Notes under the pieces: model-generated | What the model was told of the DNA's origin: nothing | Seen by the model: only the letters and a program-made list of their open reading frames with translations | Database searches by the model: none | Translations under genes and position numbers: made by a program | Shown: piece after piece, positions 7,801 through 16,123 of the stretch | Numbering within the stretch: position 1 is the stretch's first letter | How the letters are laid out: each line of letters begins with the position of its first letter | DNA from: Micromonospora trifolii | Lineage (GTDB): Bacteria; Actinomycetota; Actinomycetes; Mycobacteriales; Micromonosporaceae | Assembly (NCBI RefSeq): GCF_022229005.1 | Contig: NZ_JAKKFD010000020.1 | Location: 1 to 64,000, forward strand | Length of the DNA: 64,000 nt | Direction: 5' to 3'

Positions 7801-9843
7801 GTGCGCACAGTACGCCGTACCGCCGTCGCGGCCCTGGTGGCCGCGACGGTGACGACCGGGCTCGCGGTGCCCGCTCAGGCGAAGCCACGACCGGACCGGA
7901 CATTCGACGTGCAGGCCCACCGGGGTGGCCTCGGGCTGCGGGTGGAGAACACTCTCGCCTCCTTCGGCAACGCCCTCCAGCTCGGGGTGAGCACCCTCGA
8001 ACTGGACGTGCAGATCACCGAGGACGGCCAGGCCGTCGTCACCCACGACCGCAAGGTGACCGGCACCAAGTGCGCCGACACCACCCCGGTGACGCCCGGC
8101 GACCCGGAGTTCCCGTACGTCGGGAAGTACATCAACACGCTCAGCCTGGCCCAGGTGCGCTCGCTCGACTGCGGTTCGAAGACGCTGTCGGACAAGCCCG
8201 GCCAGCTCGCCGTCCCCGGTGTCCGGATGCCGCTGCTGCGTGAGGTCTTCGCGCTGGTCAACCGCTACCGGGCCACGGACGTGAAGCTCAACGTCGAGAC
8301 CAAGGTCGAGGCTGGCGCGCCGAGCGAGACCGCCCCCCGGGAGCAGTTCGTCCGGGTCACCGCGGGCGAGATCCGCGCCGCCGGGCTGCTCAAGCAGGTC
8401 ACCATCCAGAGCTTCGACTGGGGCGCGCTGATGCGCATGCGTCAGGTCGAGCCGAAGCTGCCGCTGGTCGCCCTGACCAACTACGACTTCCTCCAGACCG
8501 GTCAGTCGGGTGCCTCGCCGTGGCTGGGCGGGTTGGACATCGACGACTTCGGCGGCGATCCGATCAAGGCGATCCGCAGTTTCGGCGCCAGCGCCTTCTC
8601 GCCGGTGCACGGGTCCCCGCAGAACGGCACTGTCACCGACCCCGGCTACAAGCCGTACGTCACGAAGGAGATGGTCGCCCAGGCGCACCGTTACGGGATC
8701 AAGGTGATCCCGTGGACTGTCGACGACGTGCCGACCATGACCAAGCTGATCGACGACGGGGTGGACGGCCTCATCACCGACTACCCGGACCGGTTGCGGG
8801 GCCTGCTGGCGCAGCGCGGTTACCGGCTGCCGAAGGCGTACACCGCGCCGTTCGACATCCAGGCGCACCGGGGCGGTCGAGCCACCCGGCCGGAGAACAC
8901 CCTTCCGGCGTTCGCGAACGCGCTGTCCAACCGGGCCATCTCCACGCTGGAGCTGGACACCAACGTGACCGCCGACGGCAAGCTCGTGGTGCTGCACGAT
9001 CGCACCGTCAACGGGTCGCACTGCGTCGACACCGCCCCGGTGCGCGCGGGAGACCGGAAGTTCCCGTACGTGGGCAAGTCGGTGCACGAGTTGACACTGG
9101 CGCAGCTCAAGACCGTGGACTGCGGCACGAAGACGCTGCCCGAACTGCCCGCCCAGGTGCCCGCGCCCGGTGCCAGGATCCCTACCCTGGACGAGGTATT
9201 CGCCCTGGTGAAGGCGAGTGGCCGCACCGACATCGGAATGAACATCGAGACAAAGATCAGCCCGGTGGTGAACGACACCGAGCCGTACCGCAGCTTCACC
9301 CGCAAGCTCGTTGACGCGATCCAGCGGGCCGGCTTCACCAGCCGGGCCACCATCCAGTCGTTCGACTGGCGCACCATCACGTACGCGCGGCAGCTCGACC
9401 GGCGGATCGGCACTGTCGGCCTGGTCTGGCAGTACGGTCCGGCCGAGTGCACGACCCTCGCCGACGAGTGCTCGCTGGAGGCGGTCTACGGCAACCCGTC
9501 GGTGAAGAGCCCGTGGACCGGTGGCCTGGACTGGTGGAAATACCAGGACCTCGGCAAGCTGACCCGGGCCGCGGGCGCTGGCACGGTTTCGGCCAACTGG
9601 CAGGTGCACGACCCGAAGCAGGGCACTGTCGCCTCGACCGACTGGTACCTGCGGGAGAACCCGGCATACTTCCACGGACCGGATGTTCGGACCCTGCAAA
9701 CGCGCTACGACCTGAAGGTGATCCCGTACACCGTCGATGACGCGACGGTGATGCAGCGGGTCATCGACCTGGGCGTCGACGGCATCATCACCGACGACCC
9801 GGGCCTTCTGGTGAGCGTGGCGATCCGCAACGGCCTGCGCTGA
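7801..9843 (+). CDS. Secreted glycerophosphodiester phosphodiesterase with two tandem GDPD domains
   Basis: The GTG at 7801 follows AGGAGGGG and begins a 680-residue protein with a classical signal peptide (cleavage after VPAQA, about residue 27). Two homologous GDPD domains follow. The first opens with FDVQAHRGG and ELDVQITEDG, the second with FDIQAHRGG and ELDTNVTADG at about residue 350. Each keeps the catalytic HRG, the following E-N pair and the HDR motif. Both end in the family's IPWTVDD or IPYTVDD and GVDGIITD. The enzyme should hydrolyse glycerophosphodiesters outside the cell to glycerol-3-phosphate, possibly for phosphate scavenging or teichoic acid turnover. The doubled domain is discussed as a finding. 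Confidence 0.92.
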   Translation: MRTVRRTAVAALVAATVTTGLAVPAQAKPRPDRTFDVQAHRGGLGLRVENTLASFGNALQLGVSTLELDVQITEDGQAVVTHDRKVTGTKCADTTPVTPGDPEFPYVGKYINTLSLAQVRSLDCGSKTLSDKPGQLAVPGVRMPLLREVFALVNRYRATDVKLNVETKVEAGAPSETAPREQFVRVTAGEIRAAGLLKQVTIQSFDWGALMRMRQVEPKLPLVALTNYDFLQTGQSGASPWLGGLDIDDFGGDPIKAIRSFGASAFSPVHGSPQNGTVTDPGYKPYVTKEMVAQAHRYGIKVIPWTVDDVPTMTKLIDDGVDGLITDYPDRLRGLLAQRGYRLPKAYTAPFDIQAHRGGRATRPENTLPAFANALSNRAISTLELDTNVTADGKLVVLHDRTVNGSHCVDTAPVRAGDRKFPYVGKSVHELTLAQLKTVDCGTKTLPELPAQVPAPGARIPTLDEVFALVKASGRTDIGMNIETKISPVVNDTEPYRSFTRKLVDAIQRAGFTSRATIQSFDWRTITYARQLDRRIGTVGLVWQYGPAECTTLADECSLEAVYGNPSVKSPWTGGLDWWKYQDLGKLTRAAGAGTVSANWQVHDPKQGTVASTDWYLRENPAYFHGPDVRTLQTRYDLKVIPYTVDDATVMQRVIDLGVDGIITDDPGLLVSVAIRNGLR

Positions 9844-9855
9844 CCCGTCGTCCAG

Positions 9856-9892
9856 CCGATCGCCGGCCGGACTTTTTCCGGCCGGCGATCGG
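9856..9892. terminator. Terminator after the phosphodiesterase gene
   Basis: CCGATCGCCGGCCGG at 9856-9870 pairs perfectly (15 bp) with 9878-9892 around the loop ACTTTTT. Confidence 0.85.
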
Positions 9893-10022
9893 TGTTACCT
9901 GCTCACCGGCCTCGGGTAGTCGGGGGTTGTCCCCGCCACGAAAGCGAACCGTGCCGTGGCCGAAACGCGGTAGCGGGGCGAGGGAATGCAGGTACGACTC
10001 ATCGCATCCTGAGGAGGACCAG

Positions 10023-10400
10023 ATGAGCACGCAGGCTGCTTCCACCCGGCCGATGAACCGGCCCATGAACGACCCGCAGAATCCCGCTCAGACGCGGGAC
10101 ATGCAGACCCAGCAGATGCCGGTCATGCATGACGGGCGCCGCAACGACATGCAGGCACCCGGTACGGAGACCAAGCAGGCGTTCAAGACCACCGAGTTCT
10201 GGATCTACCTGATCGCGGTGGCCGCCGTACTGGGCGCGTCGCAGGTCGTCGGTAAGAACTCCGCTGGGGTGGACATCTTCCGGGCCGACAACGCCTGGTT
10301 CCTGATCACCCTGCTGACGCTTGGCTACCTCGGTAGCCGTGGCCTCTCGAAGGCCGGCAGCAACTGGCGCAGTGGCGAGGAGCGCAAGGCCCGCCACTAA
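10023..10400 (+). CDS. Small membrane protein with Met/Gln-rich N-terminus
   Basis: The ATG at 10023 follows GAGGAGG, giving 125 residues. The first 55 are polar and rich in Met, Gln, Asn and Arg, with repeated MNRP/MNDP-like pieces. Two hydrophobic segments follow (about 62-76 and 91-104), so the protein is probably a two-pass membrane protein with a long cytoplasmic head. A basic tail ends it. I do not recognise a family. It is a single gene, with its own terminator downstream and the phosphodiesterase terminator upstream. Confidence 0.75.
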   Translation: MSTQAASTRPMNRPMNDPQNPAQTRDMQTQQMPVMHDGRRNDMQAPGTETKQAFKTTEFWIYLIAVAAVLGASQVVGKNSAGVDIFRADNAWFLITLLTLGYLGSRGLSKAGSNWRSGEERKARH

Positions 10401-10423
10401 GCGGGTAGCACGAGCACAGCGCA

Positions 10424-10458
10424 CGATGGCCTCCGGGAGAACCTCCCGGAGGCCATCG
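10424..10458. terminator. Bidirectional terminator, perfect 16-bp stem
   Basis: CGATGGCCTCCGGGAG at 10424-10439 pairs perfectly with 10443-10458 around an AAC loop. It separates the convergent small membrane protein and Spo0M-like genes. Confidence 0.85.
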
Positions 10459-10473
10459 TCGCGTGTGGGACGA

Positions 10474-11424
10474 CTACTCGTCGCCGCCGAAGTCACCGCC
10501 GAAGTCGCCCTCGAACGCGTCCTCGATCATCTCGCCGGCGACCATGCCGCCGGCGACGCCGAGCGCCGCTCCGGCCACCATGCCGCCCATGCCGTGCCCG
10601 CGGCTGTGCCCGTGACCGTGGCTCGGGCCGTACTGGGAGCGCAGGCTGCCGTAGCGGGACGTGGTCTCGCGCAGCCAACCGTCGACGACCTGCGCCCAGT
10701 CCACCCGGTCAGCGTCGGTGTGCGCCACCTGGTAGCGACCGAACGCGTCGTGCCCTGCGCTGAGGAACCCACCGCGCTTGTCGCACTCCAGGATGACCTC
10801 CACACCGCGCTGGCTGGTCACGAAGGTCAGCTCGACCTCCCGGATCGTGCTCGCGTACTGCGGGGAGGCGAAGAACTCGATCTCCTGGTAGAACGGCAGC
10901 GTCTGCTGCACGCCCCGGATGTGACCACGCTCCAGGTCGGCGTGCTTGAACCGGAAGCCGAGCCGCTGGAACGCCTCCAGGATCCGCTCGTGCACCGGCA
11001 GCGGGTGCACCGCCACCTGGTCCAGGTCGCTCTTGTCGACCGCCCGGGCGATCGCCAACTCGGTGCGCAGACCCATCGTCATGCCGTGCAGGCGCTGGCC
11101 GTACACGTCGGTGATCGGGGTCTCCCAAGGCACCGGCAGCTGGAACGGGATCGAGAGCTGCTGCTTCGGGGCGAGCTTCAGCGGACCGCTGACCGCCATG
11201 CGGTGGAACTCCATCGTGCCCGCGTACTCGGTGTCGTGTCCCTCGACCTCGACCCGGGTGACCAGGCCGATCACCACCTGCTCGATGGCTGCCTCAGCGT
11301 CGCCGCCGACGAGGTTGACCTGCCCGTCGAGGGTCAGGCCGGGCCGGGTGTTGGGGTTGGTCAGCACGGTGTCCACGCTGGGACCGCCCACACCGAACGC
11401 GCTCAACATCTTCTTGAAGACCAT
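10474..11424 (-). CDS. Spo0M/arrestin-fold family protein with His/Gly-rich and acidic tail
   Basis: The 316-residue product starts at the ATG at 11424, preceded by AGGAG. The same frame is open further upstream but that part is a separate relic. Residues 1-250 match the Spo0M family, an arrestin-like beta-sandwich found in sporulating Bacillus and actinobacteria and linked to cell-stage control. The C-terminal 65 residues are unusual: a His/Gly/Arg-rich segment (GHGHSRGHGMGG), a glycine-zipper-like hydrophobic stretch (VAGAALGVAGGMVAGEM) and an acidic Phe/Gly tail. The tail suggests metal or membrane contact, but that is inference. The gene is monocistronic. Confidence 0.85.
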   Translation of the reverse strand: MVFKKMLSAFGVGGPSVDTVLTNPNTRPGLTLDGQVNLVGGDAEAAIEQVVIGLVTRVEVEGHDTEYAGTMEFHRMAVSGPLKLAPKQQLSIPFQLPVPWETPITDVYGQRLHGMTMGLRTELAIARAVDKSDLDQVAVHPLPVHERILEAFQRLGFRFKHADLERGHIRGVQQTLPFYQEIEFFASPQYASTIREVELTFVTSQRGVEVILECDKRGGFLSAGHDAFGRYQVAHTDADRVDWAQVVDGWLRETTSRYGSLRSQYGPSHGHGHSRGHGMGGMVAGAALGVAGGMVAGEMIEDAFEGDFGGDFGGDE

Positions 11425-11569
11425 CGGAACTCCTGTGCGACGCCGACCGCTCCAGGCTGGAGTCGGACGTTGACTCGAACGGCACCCTATCCAGCACCCC
11501 TGTGAGGTGGCTGTGAAGCGCCCGCGCCGACGACGCTCGGGTCGGCGCGTGGCCCGGCGCCGCTTGATC

Positions 11570-11636
11570 GACTCGGGTTCCTGAAAACCGGGGCATCCCC
11601 GCGACCAGGACACCCCGACTTCCTGCAACCCGAGTC
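11570..11636. repeat. 10-bp inverted repeat flanking 47 bp
   Basis: GACTCGGGTT at 11570-11579 is repeated inverted as AACCCGAGTC at 11627-11636. It lies between the Spo0M-like start and the DUF397-like relic. It could be a cruciform or a remnant element; no gene is inside. Confidence 0.35.
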
Positions 11637-11655
11637 CATCACGCATCAGGACGCG

Positions 11656-11844
11656 GAAATCGCCGTCCTTCACCCCGTTGACGAAGGCCATCCAGCCGCC
11701 TACCGGGTAGACGAGGGCGCTGGACCTGGCGCGGACACTCGCCCGTTCCCTGGCGTCCACGCCGCAAATCGACATCGGCGGCTCCACAGTGTCGGCCGAG
11801 GACGCGCAGCACGTACGACATTGGGTTTTCTGCGACCGGAACAT
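11656..11844 (-). pseudogene. DUF397-like relic without its own stop
   Basis: On the minus strand the frame reads a piece resembling the C-terminal two thirds of DUF397 proteins: a VE pair, then about 30 residues to ALVYPVGGWMAFVNGVKDGDF, which matches the family pattern ALVF-x4-W-x-AFV-x-GVKDGEF. The expected N-terminal WRKSS segment is missing. There is no stop near the usual end, so the frame runs on towards the Spo0M-like gene. DUF397 genes normally sit beside an XRE-type regulator, and none is present. I read this as a decayed copy. Confidence 0.4.
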
Positions 11845-11921
11845 GCCCGATCGCCGTCGGTGTGCGCGGGAGGCCGACCACGTCGGCTCCTGCCTGTCCG
11901 ACGGCGGTCCCCAGACCGATC

Positions 11922-11927
11922 TACAGT
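11922..11927 (+). promoter_or_regulatory. -10 hexamer of a probable leaderless transcript
   Basis: TACAGT ends 7 nt before the ATG at 11935. No ribosome binding site lies between them, so the transcript probably starts at or next to the start codon. No convincing -35 box is visible. Confidence 0.4.
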
Positions 11928-11934
11928 CTGGGCG

Positions 11935-12468
11935 ATGAAGACGGGGAGACGGGCACGCCCGGCCATGCTCGCTGCGGCGGTGGGGCTGCTGCTGGTGGTG
12001 GTCGGATGCGACACGGCAGCGGTGGACGAGACGCGTGGGTGCCAGGAGCAACGGCAGGCCGACGAGGCGAAGGTCCGGGTCAGTCGCTGGGATTCGCCGG
12101 AGGAACTCCCGCATGTCGGTGAGTATTCGGAGATTCACTGGCAGGCGCGCGCGCTGGGCAATCCGTGCTCACGGGCGCCGGGCCCGACGGACTGGGAGTA
12201 CCAGGGCGTCATCGTGCTGCGCCCGGAGGACGCGCACAGGTTGGCCGAGCAGTTCACGTTCGTTCCGTTCGCATCCATCGACCCGGCCGAGCTTGTCCAC
12301 TCGCACACGCCGACGGACGTGCGGCCGGACCTCGTGCCGTTCCTTCCGGCCAAGCCCCGCTGGCTGCACAGTCAGATTTACAACGAGACACTCCCGTCGA
12401 CACGCTGGCGGGTGGTGTTCCTGGACCTGGAGCATCGAACGCTCCTGTTCATGCTGAACGACCACTAG
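11935..12468 (+). CDS. Small lipoprotein of unknown function
   Basis: This is a 177-residue protein with a basic N-terminus, a hydrophobic core and a lipobox (VVVGC) with Cys25, so it should be a lipid-anchored extracytoplasmic protein. The mature domain has two further cysteines (CQEQ and NPCS) and an aromatic-rich end. It contains WEYQGVIVL and later WRVVFLDLEHRTLLFML. It resembles small actinobacterial lipoproteins annotated only as hypothetical. It is tail-to-tail with the next gene. The start was chosen at the ATG that begins the signal peptide. Confidence 0.7.
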   Translation: MKTGRRARPAMLAAAVGLLLVVVGCDTAAVDETRGCQEQRQADEAKVRVSRWDSPEELPHVGEYSEIHWQARALGNPCSRAPGPTDWEYQGVIVLRPEDAHRLAEQFTFVPFASIDPAELVHSHTPTDVRPDLVPFLPAKPRWLHSQIYNETLPSTRWRVVFLDLEHRTLLFMLNDH

Positions 12469-12489
12469 CGCCTGCAAAGGTGGCCGCTG

Positions 12490-12978
12490 TCAGGTGGGCG
12501 TGGCGATCGAGTCGGCCGGCGCACTCGGCGCCGGCCTCGGTGCCCTGACCGTCGCGGTGATCAACCAGGCGAGCGCGGCCAGCAGCGCCACGAGGCCGGC
12601 GGGGACCAGACCCCAGGGCAGGGCACGCGGCGACAGCGCCCATGCCTGCCGGGTGTCGGCGAGTACGCGGGGCTGTCGAGCCGACGCCGGGACGGCCACC
12701 TCCCACTCGTACGCGCTGCTGGGCTCGTCGTCAATGATCTTCCAGGACTCCTGGACGTCGACGCCGTGGACCGGCCCCTGCCGCCCGCGTCCGCCGCGGG
12801 TCCAGTTGCCGACACACCGGCTGTGCATGGCCTCCAGCCGATCGTGGGTCACATAGCAGTGATCGACTGTCGCCCGGGTCTGGTCGGCGGGCCACGAGCC
12901 AGCCAACCAACTCAACATCCCTACGAGGGCCAGGCCCACGACGGCGATCGCAGCGAATCGCACAGTGACCGCACTCAT
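12490..12978 (-). CDS. Small two-pass membrane protein of unknown function
   Basis: This is a 162-residue protein with an N-terminal hydrophobic segment (residues 6-26) and a second near 121-143. The intervening extracytoplasmic loop of about 95 residues contains two cysteines (HCYVTH and SRCVGN) likely to form a disulfide. The C-terminal tail is short and Pro/Ala-rich. The ATG at 12978 follows AAGGGAG. It is located just downstream of the DeoR gene on the same strand but with a 57-bp gap, so co-transcription is possible. No family is recognised. Confidence 0.7.
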   Translation of the reverse strand: MSAVTVRFAAIAVVGLALVGMLSWLAGSWPADQTRATVDHCYVTHDRLEAMHSRCVGNWTRGGRGRQGPVHGVDVQESWKIIDDEPSSAYEWEVAVPASARQPRVLADTRQAWALSPRALPWGLVPAGLVALLAALAWLITATVRAPRPAPSAPADSIATPT

Positions 12979-13035
12979 GGCCGTGCTCCCTTGTTCGAGT
13001 CCTGGCCTGCCGGACGGATGGGCGTGCGGGACGCC

Positions 13036-13812
13036 CTAGTCGGGCTCCACGATCACCAACTCGCCGACCTGTTCGCCGATCGTCGTACGTGCCTCGATCG
13101 GCAGCCCACGGTCGGTGATCAGCACGTCGGCGGCCTCCAGTGGGGCGATGGTGGCGATGCCGATCGTCTCCCACTTGGTGTGGTCGGCGAGCACCACGAG
13201 TCGGCGGGCCGCGCCGATGAGGCAGCGGTTGACGCCGGCCTCCAGCAGGTTGGGCGTGGTGAACCCGGTCCGTGGGCTGAGGCCGTGCACGCCGAGGAAG
13301 AGCAGGTCGACGTTGAGTGCGCTGATCGCCGCCTCGGCCACCGGCCCGGTCAACGCGTCCGACGGGGTGCGGATGCCACCCGTCAACACGACTGTCTGGT
13401 CGGCGCGCGGGTTCTGGTAGAGCGCGTCGGCCACCGGGATCGAGTTGGTCACCACTGTCAGCCCGCGTACGTCGGAGAGCAGCGTGGCCAGCGCGGCGGT
13501 GGTGGTGCCGGCGGACAGCGCGATGGCCATTCCCGGCTCCACCATCGTCGCGGCCCGCTCGGCGATGGCCCGCTTCTCCGCCTGCTGGCGGATCGACTTC
13601 GCGGCGAAGCCGGGTTCCTCGGCCGAACCCGGCCCGGCGAGGGTCGCGCCGCCGTGCACCTTGTCGACCAGGCCGCGCTCGGCCAACACCTCAAGGTCAC
13701 GCCGGATCGTCATGTCGGACACACCGAACCGACTGACCAGGTGACTCACCCGTACCCCGCCACGTTGGCGGATCAGATCGAGGATGGCGGTCTGCCGCTG
13801 CTGGGCGAGCAT
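13036..13812 (-). CDS. DeoR family transcriptional regulator
   Basis: This is a 258-residue repressor-type regulator. The N-terminal DeoR helix-turn-helix reads VSHLVSRFGVSDMTIRRDLEVLAERG. A C-terminal effector domain of the DeoRC sugar-phosphate-binding type follows (ALSAGTTTAAL, VVTNSIPVA, LTGG). The start at the ATG at 13812 follows AAGGAGG. The gene lies 37 bp downstream of the beta-galactosidase on the same strand, so it is most likely co-transcribed with it and controls the galactoside locus in response to a sugar phosphate. The target site is not proven. Confidence 0.9.
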   Translation of the reverse strand: MLAQQRQTAILDLIRQRGGVRVSHLVSRFGVSDMTIRRDLEVLAERGLVDKVHGGATLAGPGSAEEPGFAAKSIRQQAEKRAIAERAATMVEPGMAIALSAGTTTAALATLLSDVRGLTVVTNSIPVADALYQNPRADQTVVLTGGIRTPSDALTGPVAEAAISALNVDLLFLGVHGLSPRTGFTTPNLLEAGVNRCLIGAARRLVVLADHTKWETIGIATIAPLEAADVLITDRGLPIEARTTIGEQVGELVIVEPD

Positions 13813-13849
13813 GGGGGGAACCTCCTTCGCGCCGTGACTGTGGTCAGAA

Positions 13850-15892
13850 TCAAGTCCGATCCTCACGGACGACCGCCACCTCACCGGCCGGCAGTGCCAG
13901 CTCACCGACACAGTGTCCTCCGGTCAACAGCTCGACGCCGCGCGCCGGCAGGCGTACCTCGGTGTCGGTGTGGTTGATCGCGAACAGCCAGGTCCGGTCG
14001 CCGTCGCGGCGGCGGACCACCTCCACCCCGGACGGCGCCGACACCGCCGGGCGGACGCCGGCCTCGGCGAGCAGTCGGGCCACCAACCGATCGGTGGCCG
14101 GTTCGTCCAGTCGGGTGCCGACATACCAGGCGGCGCCGTCGCCCACCCGGTGTCGGGTCAGCGCCGGCACGCCCGGCAAGGGCCCATCGGTGTACGACGC
14201 GAGCACCTCGGCGCCGTCGGGGTGCACCCACTCGGTCCACACGTCAGCGGTGCCGCCGTCGTCGAGGTGGACCTGCTCGCCCTCGCGCAGCGGGAAGAAC
14301 TCCTCGGTCCGGACGCCGAGCAACTCCCGGAACGCGCCCGGGTAGCCGCCCAGCCGGACGTGGTCGTCGGCGTCGACGATGCCGCTGAAGTAGGTGACCG
14401 CAGCTGTGCCACCGGCCGCGACGTAGGTGTGCAGCGCGTCGACGTCGGCGTCCCGGACCAGGTAGAGGGTCGGCACCAGGACCAGCCGGTAGCCGCTGAG
14501 GTCGGTGGACGGGTGGACGATGTCGGCGGTCACGCCGGCCCGCCACAGCGAGCCGTACAGGGCGTTCAGCCGGTCGGCGTAGGTGACGTCGACGCTGGGG
14601 TGCGAATCCAGCTCGACACCCCACCACGCCTCCCAGTCGAACAGGATCGCCACGTCGGCGTCCACCCGGCTGCCGCATACCTCGGCGAGGGCCTTGAGGT
14701 CCGCGCCGAGCTGGCAGACCTCGCGGAACACCTTGGTGTCCGGGCCGGCGTGTGGCACCAGCGCGGAGTGGAACTTCTCCGCGCCGGCCCGGGACGCGCG
14801 CCACTGGAAGAAGAGCACCCCGTCGGCGCCGCGGGCGACGTGCGCGAGGCTGTTGCGGCGCAGCTGCCCGGGCAGCTTGGCCACGTTGCGTGGCTGCCAT
14901 TGGACGGCGCTGGTGGAGTGCTCCATCAGCAACCACGGGTCGCCGCCGGCGACGCCCCGGGTGTGATCGGCGGCGAGCGCCAGCCCGAGGTGCGCCTGCG
15001 GGTCGGCGGCGGTCAGGTAGTGGTCGTTGGACACCAGGTCCACGTCGGACGCCCAGGACTGGTAGTCCATGTGCTTGACGCCCATGCCGATCATGAAGTT
15101 GGTGGTGATCGGCTGCCGGACCAACGTCTGCAACACCTCGCGCTCGGCGCGTAGTTGGGCGCGCAGCTCGTCGGAGGAGAACCGCAGGAAGTCCAGCTGC
15201 TGCGTCGGGTTGGCGAAGGTCAGCGCGGCGCGCGGCGGGTTGATCTCGGCCCAGTCGCCGTAGCGCTGGCTCCAGAACGCGGTGCCCCAGGCGTCGTTGA
15301 GCCGGTCCAGGTCGCCGTAGCGCTCGCGCAGCCAACCGCGGAACGCCTCGGCGCTGACGTCGCAGTAGCAGTGCGCGTTGTGGCAGCCCAGCTCGTTGGA
15401 GATGTGCCACATGACCACGGCGGGATGCTCGGCGTACCGGCCGGCGACCGCGCGTACCAGCTCCAGCGACCGCTCGCGGAACACCGGTGAGCTGGGGCAG
15501 TACGCCTGTCGTCCGCCCGGCCAGAGGATCGCGCCGTCGGCCCGGCGGGGCAGGGTCTCCGGGTGTGCGCGGGTCAACCACGGTGGAGGGCTGGCCGTGG
15601 CGGTGGCCAGGTCGACCTGGATGCCGCCGGCGTGCAGCAGATCCAGCACGCGGTCCAGCCAGCCGAACTCGAACCGCCCCTGGCTGGGCTCCAGCAACGC
15701 CCAGGAGAAGATGCCGACGGAGACCAGGTTGACCCCGGCCTGGCGCATCAGGTCGACGTCCTCGGACCAGGTTTCCTCGGGCCACTGTTCGGGGTTGTAG
15801 TCGCCGCCGAAATAGATGCTGTCACCCTGCCATCGCCGCATGACAGCTGAGGGTGCACCCGCTGGTCCACGGAAGTCAACAGGTTCCAACAT
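13850..15892 (-). CDS. GH42 beta-galactosidase
   Basis: This is a 680-residue cytoplasmic glycoside hydrolase of family 42. The TIM barrel starts with FGGDYNPEQWPEE. The acid/base is Glu167 in HISNELGCH and the nucleophile is Glu324 in LLMEHST. Cysteines 132, 170, 175 and 177 form the zinc cluster seen in many GH42 enzymes. Trimerisation and C-terminal beta domains complete the length. It should release galactose from imported beta-galactosides. I start at the ATG at 15892, 7 nt after GGAAAG; a TTG at 15907 would add five residues. It is divergent from the sugar importer. Confidence 0.93.
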   Translation of the reverse strand: MLEPVDFRGPAGAPSAVMRRWQGDSIYFGGDYNPEQWPEETWSEDVDLMRQAGVNLVSVGIFSWALLEPSQGRFEFGWLDRVLDLLHAGGIQVDLATATASPPPWLTRAHPETLPRRADGAILWPGGRQAYCPSSPVFRERSLELVRAVAGRYAEHPAVVMWHISNELGCHNAHCYCDVSAEAFRGWLRERYGDLDRLNDAWGTAFWSQRYGDWAEINPPRAALTFANPTQQLDFLRFSSDELRAQLRAEREVLQTLVRQPITTNFMIGMGVKHMDYQSWASDVDLVSNDHYLTAADPQAHLGLALAADHTRGVAGGDPWLLMEHSTSAVQWQPRNVAKLPGQLRRNSLAHVARGADGVLFFQWRASRAGAEKFHSALVPHAGPDTKVFREVCQLGADLKALAEVCGSRVDADVAILFDWEAWWGVELDSHPSVDVTYADRLNALYGSLWRAGVTADIVHPSTDLSGYRLVLVPTLYLVRDADVDALHTYVAAGGTAAVTYFSGIVDADDHVRLGGYPGAFRELLGVRTEEFFPLREGEQVHLDDGGTADVWTEWVHPDGAEVLASYTDGPLPGVPALTRHRVGDGAAWYVGTRLDEPATDRLVARLLAEAGVRPAVSAPSGVEVVRRRDGDRTWLFAINHTDTEVRLPARGVELLTGGHCVGELALPAGEVAVVREDRT

Positions 15893-15907
15893 CGAGCTTC
15901 TTTCCAA

Positions 15908-15923
15908 CGTTTACCAGGTAACG
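15908..15923. promoter_or_regulatory. Near-palindromic operator candidate in the galactoside divergent region
   Basis: CGTTTACCAGGTAACG reads as CGTT(T)ACC against GGTAACG. The overlapping AACGTT core just upstream resembles half of a LacI-family site. It lies 16-31 bp upstream of the beta-galactosidase start, where it could repress that gene and, with looping, the divergent importer. The cognate factor is unknown. Confidence 0.4.
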
Positions 15924-15962
15924 GCCGTGTCACGACTGGGTTATCAGAGGCGAACTGCCCTC

Positions 15963-15990
15963 TTGACAGCGCCCGACCGCAGGGTAGCTT
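15963..15990 (+). promoter_or_regulatory. Sigma-70-like promoter of the sugar ABC operon
   Basis: TTGACA at 15963-15968 and TAGCTT at 15985-15990 are separated by 16 bp, upstream of the solute-binding protein gene. It is one of the best consensus promoters in the window. Confidence 0.6.
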
Positions 15991-16123
15991 GAGGCCCCAA
16001 TGGCCGTTCGTGTTCGCCAATGTGGATTCTCGGTGGATCTCAATGTGTGATCACGGCGCCGGACCTGCCCTCACCACCCTGAGGCCCTTGGGCGTAGCTC
16101 CTTCTCATCCGCAGGAGGCACAG

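Noticed and set aside
10023..10400. Met-rich N-terminus considered as a copper-binding methionine motif
   Set aside because: The Met residues are not in MxxM/MxM clusters typical of copper sites, and no copper gene is nearby.
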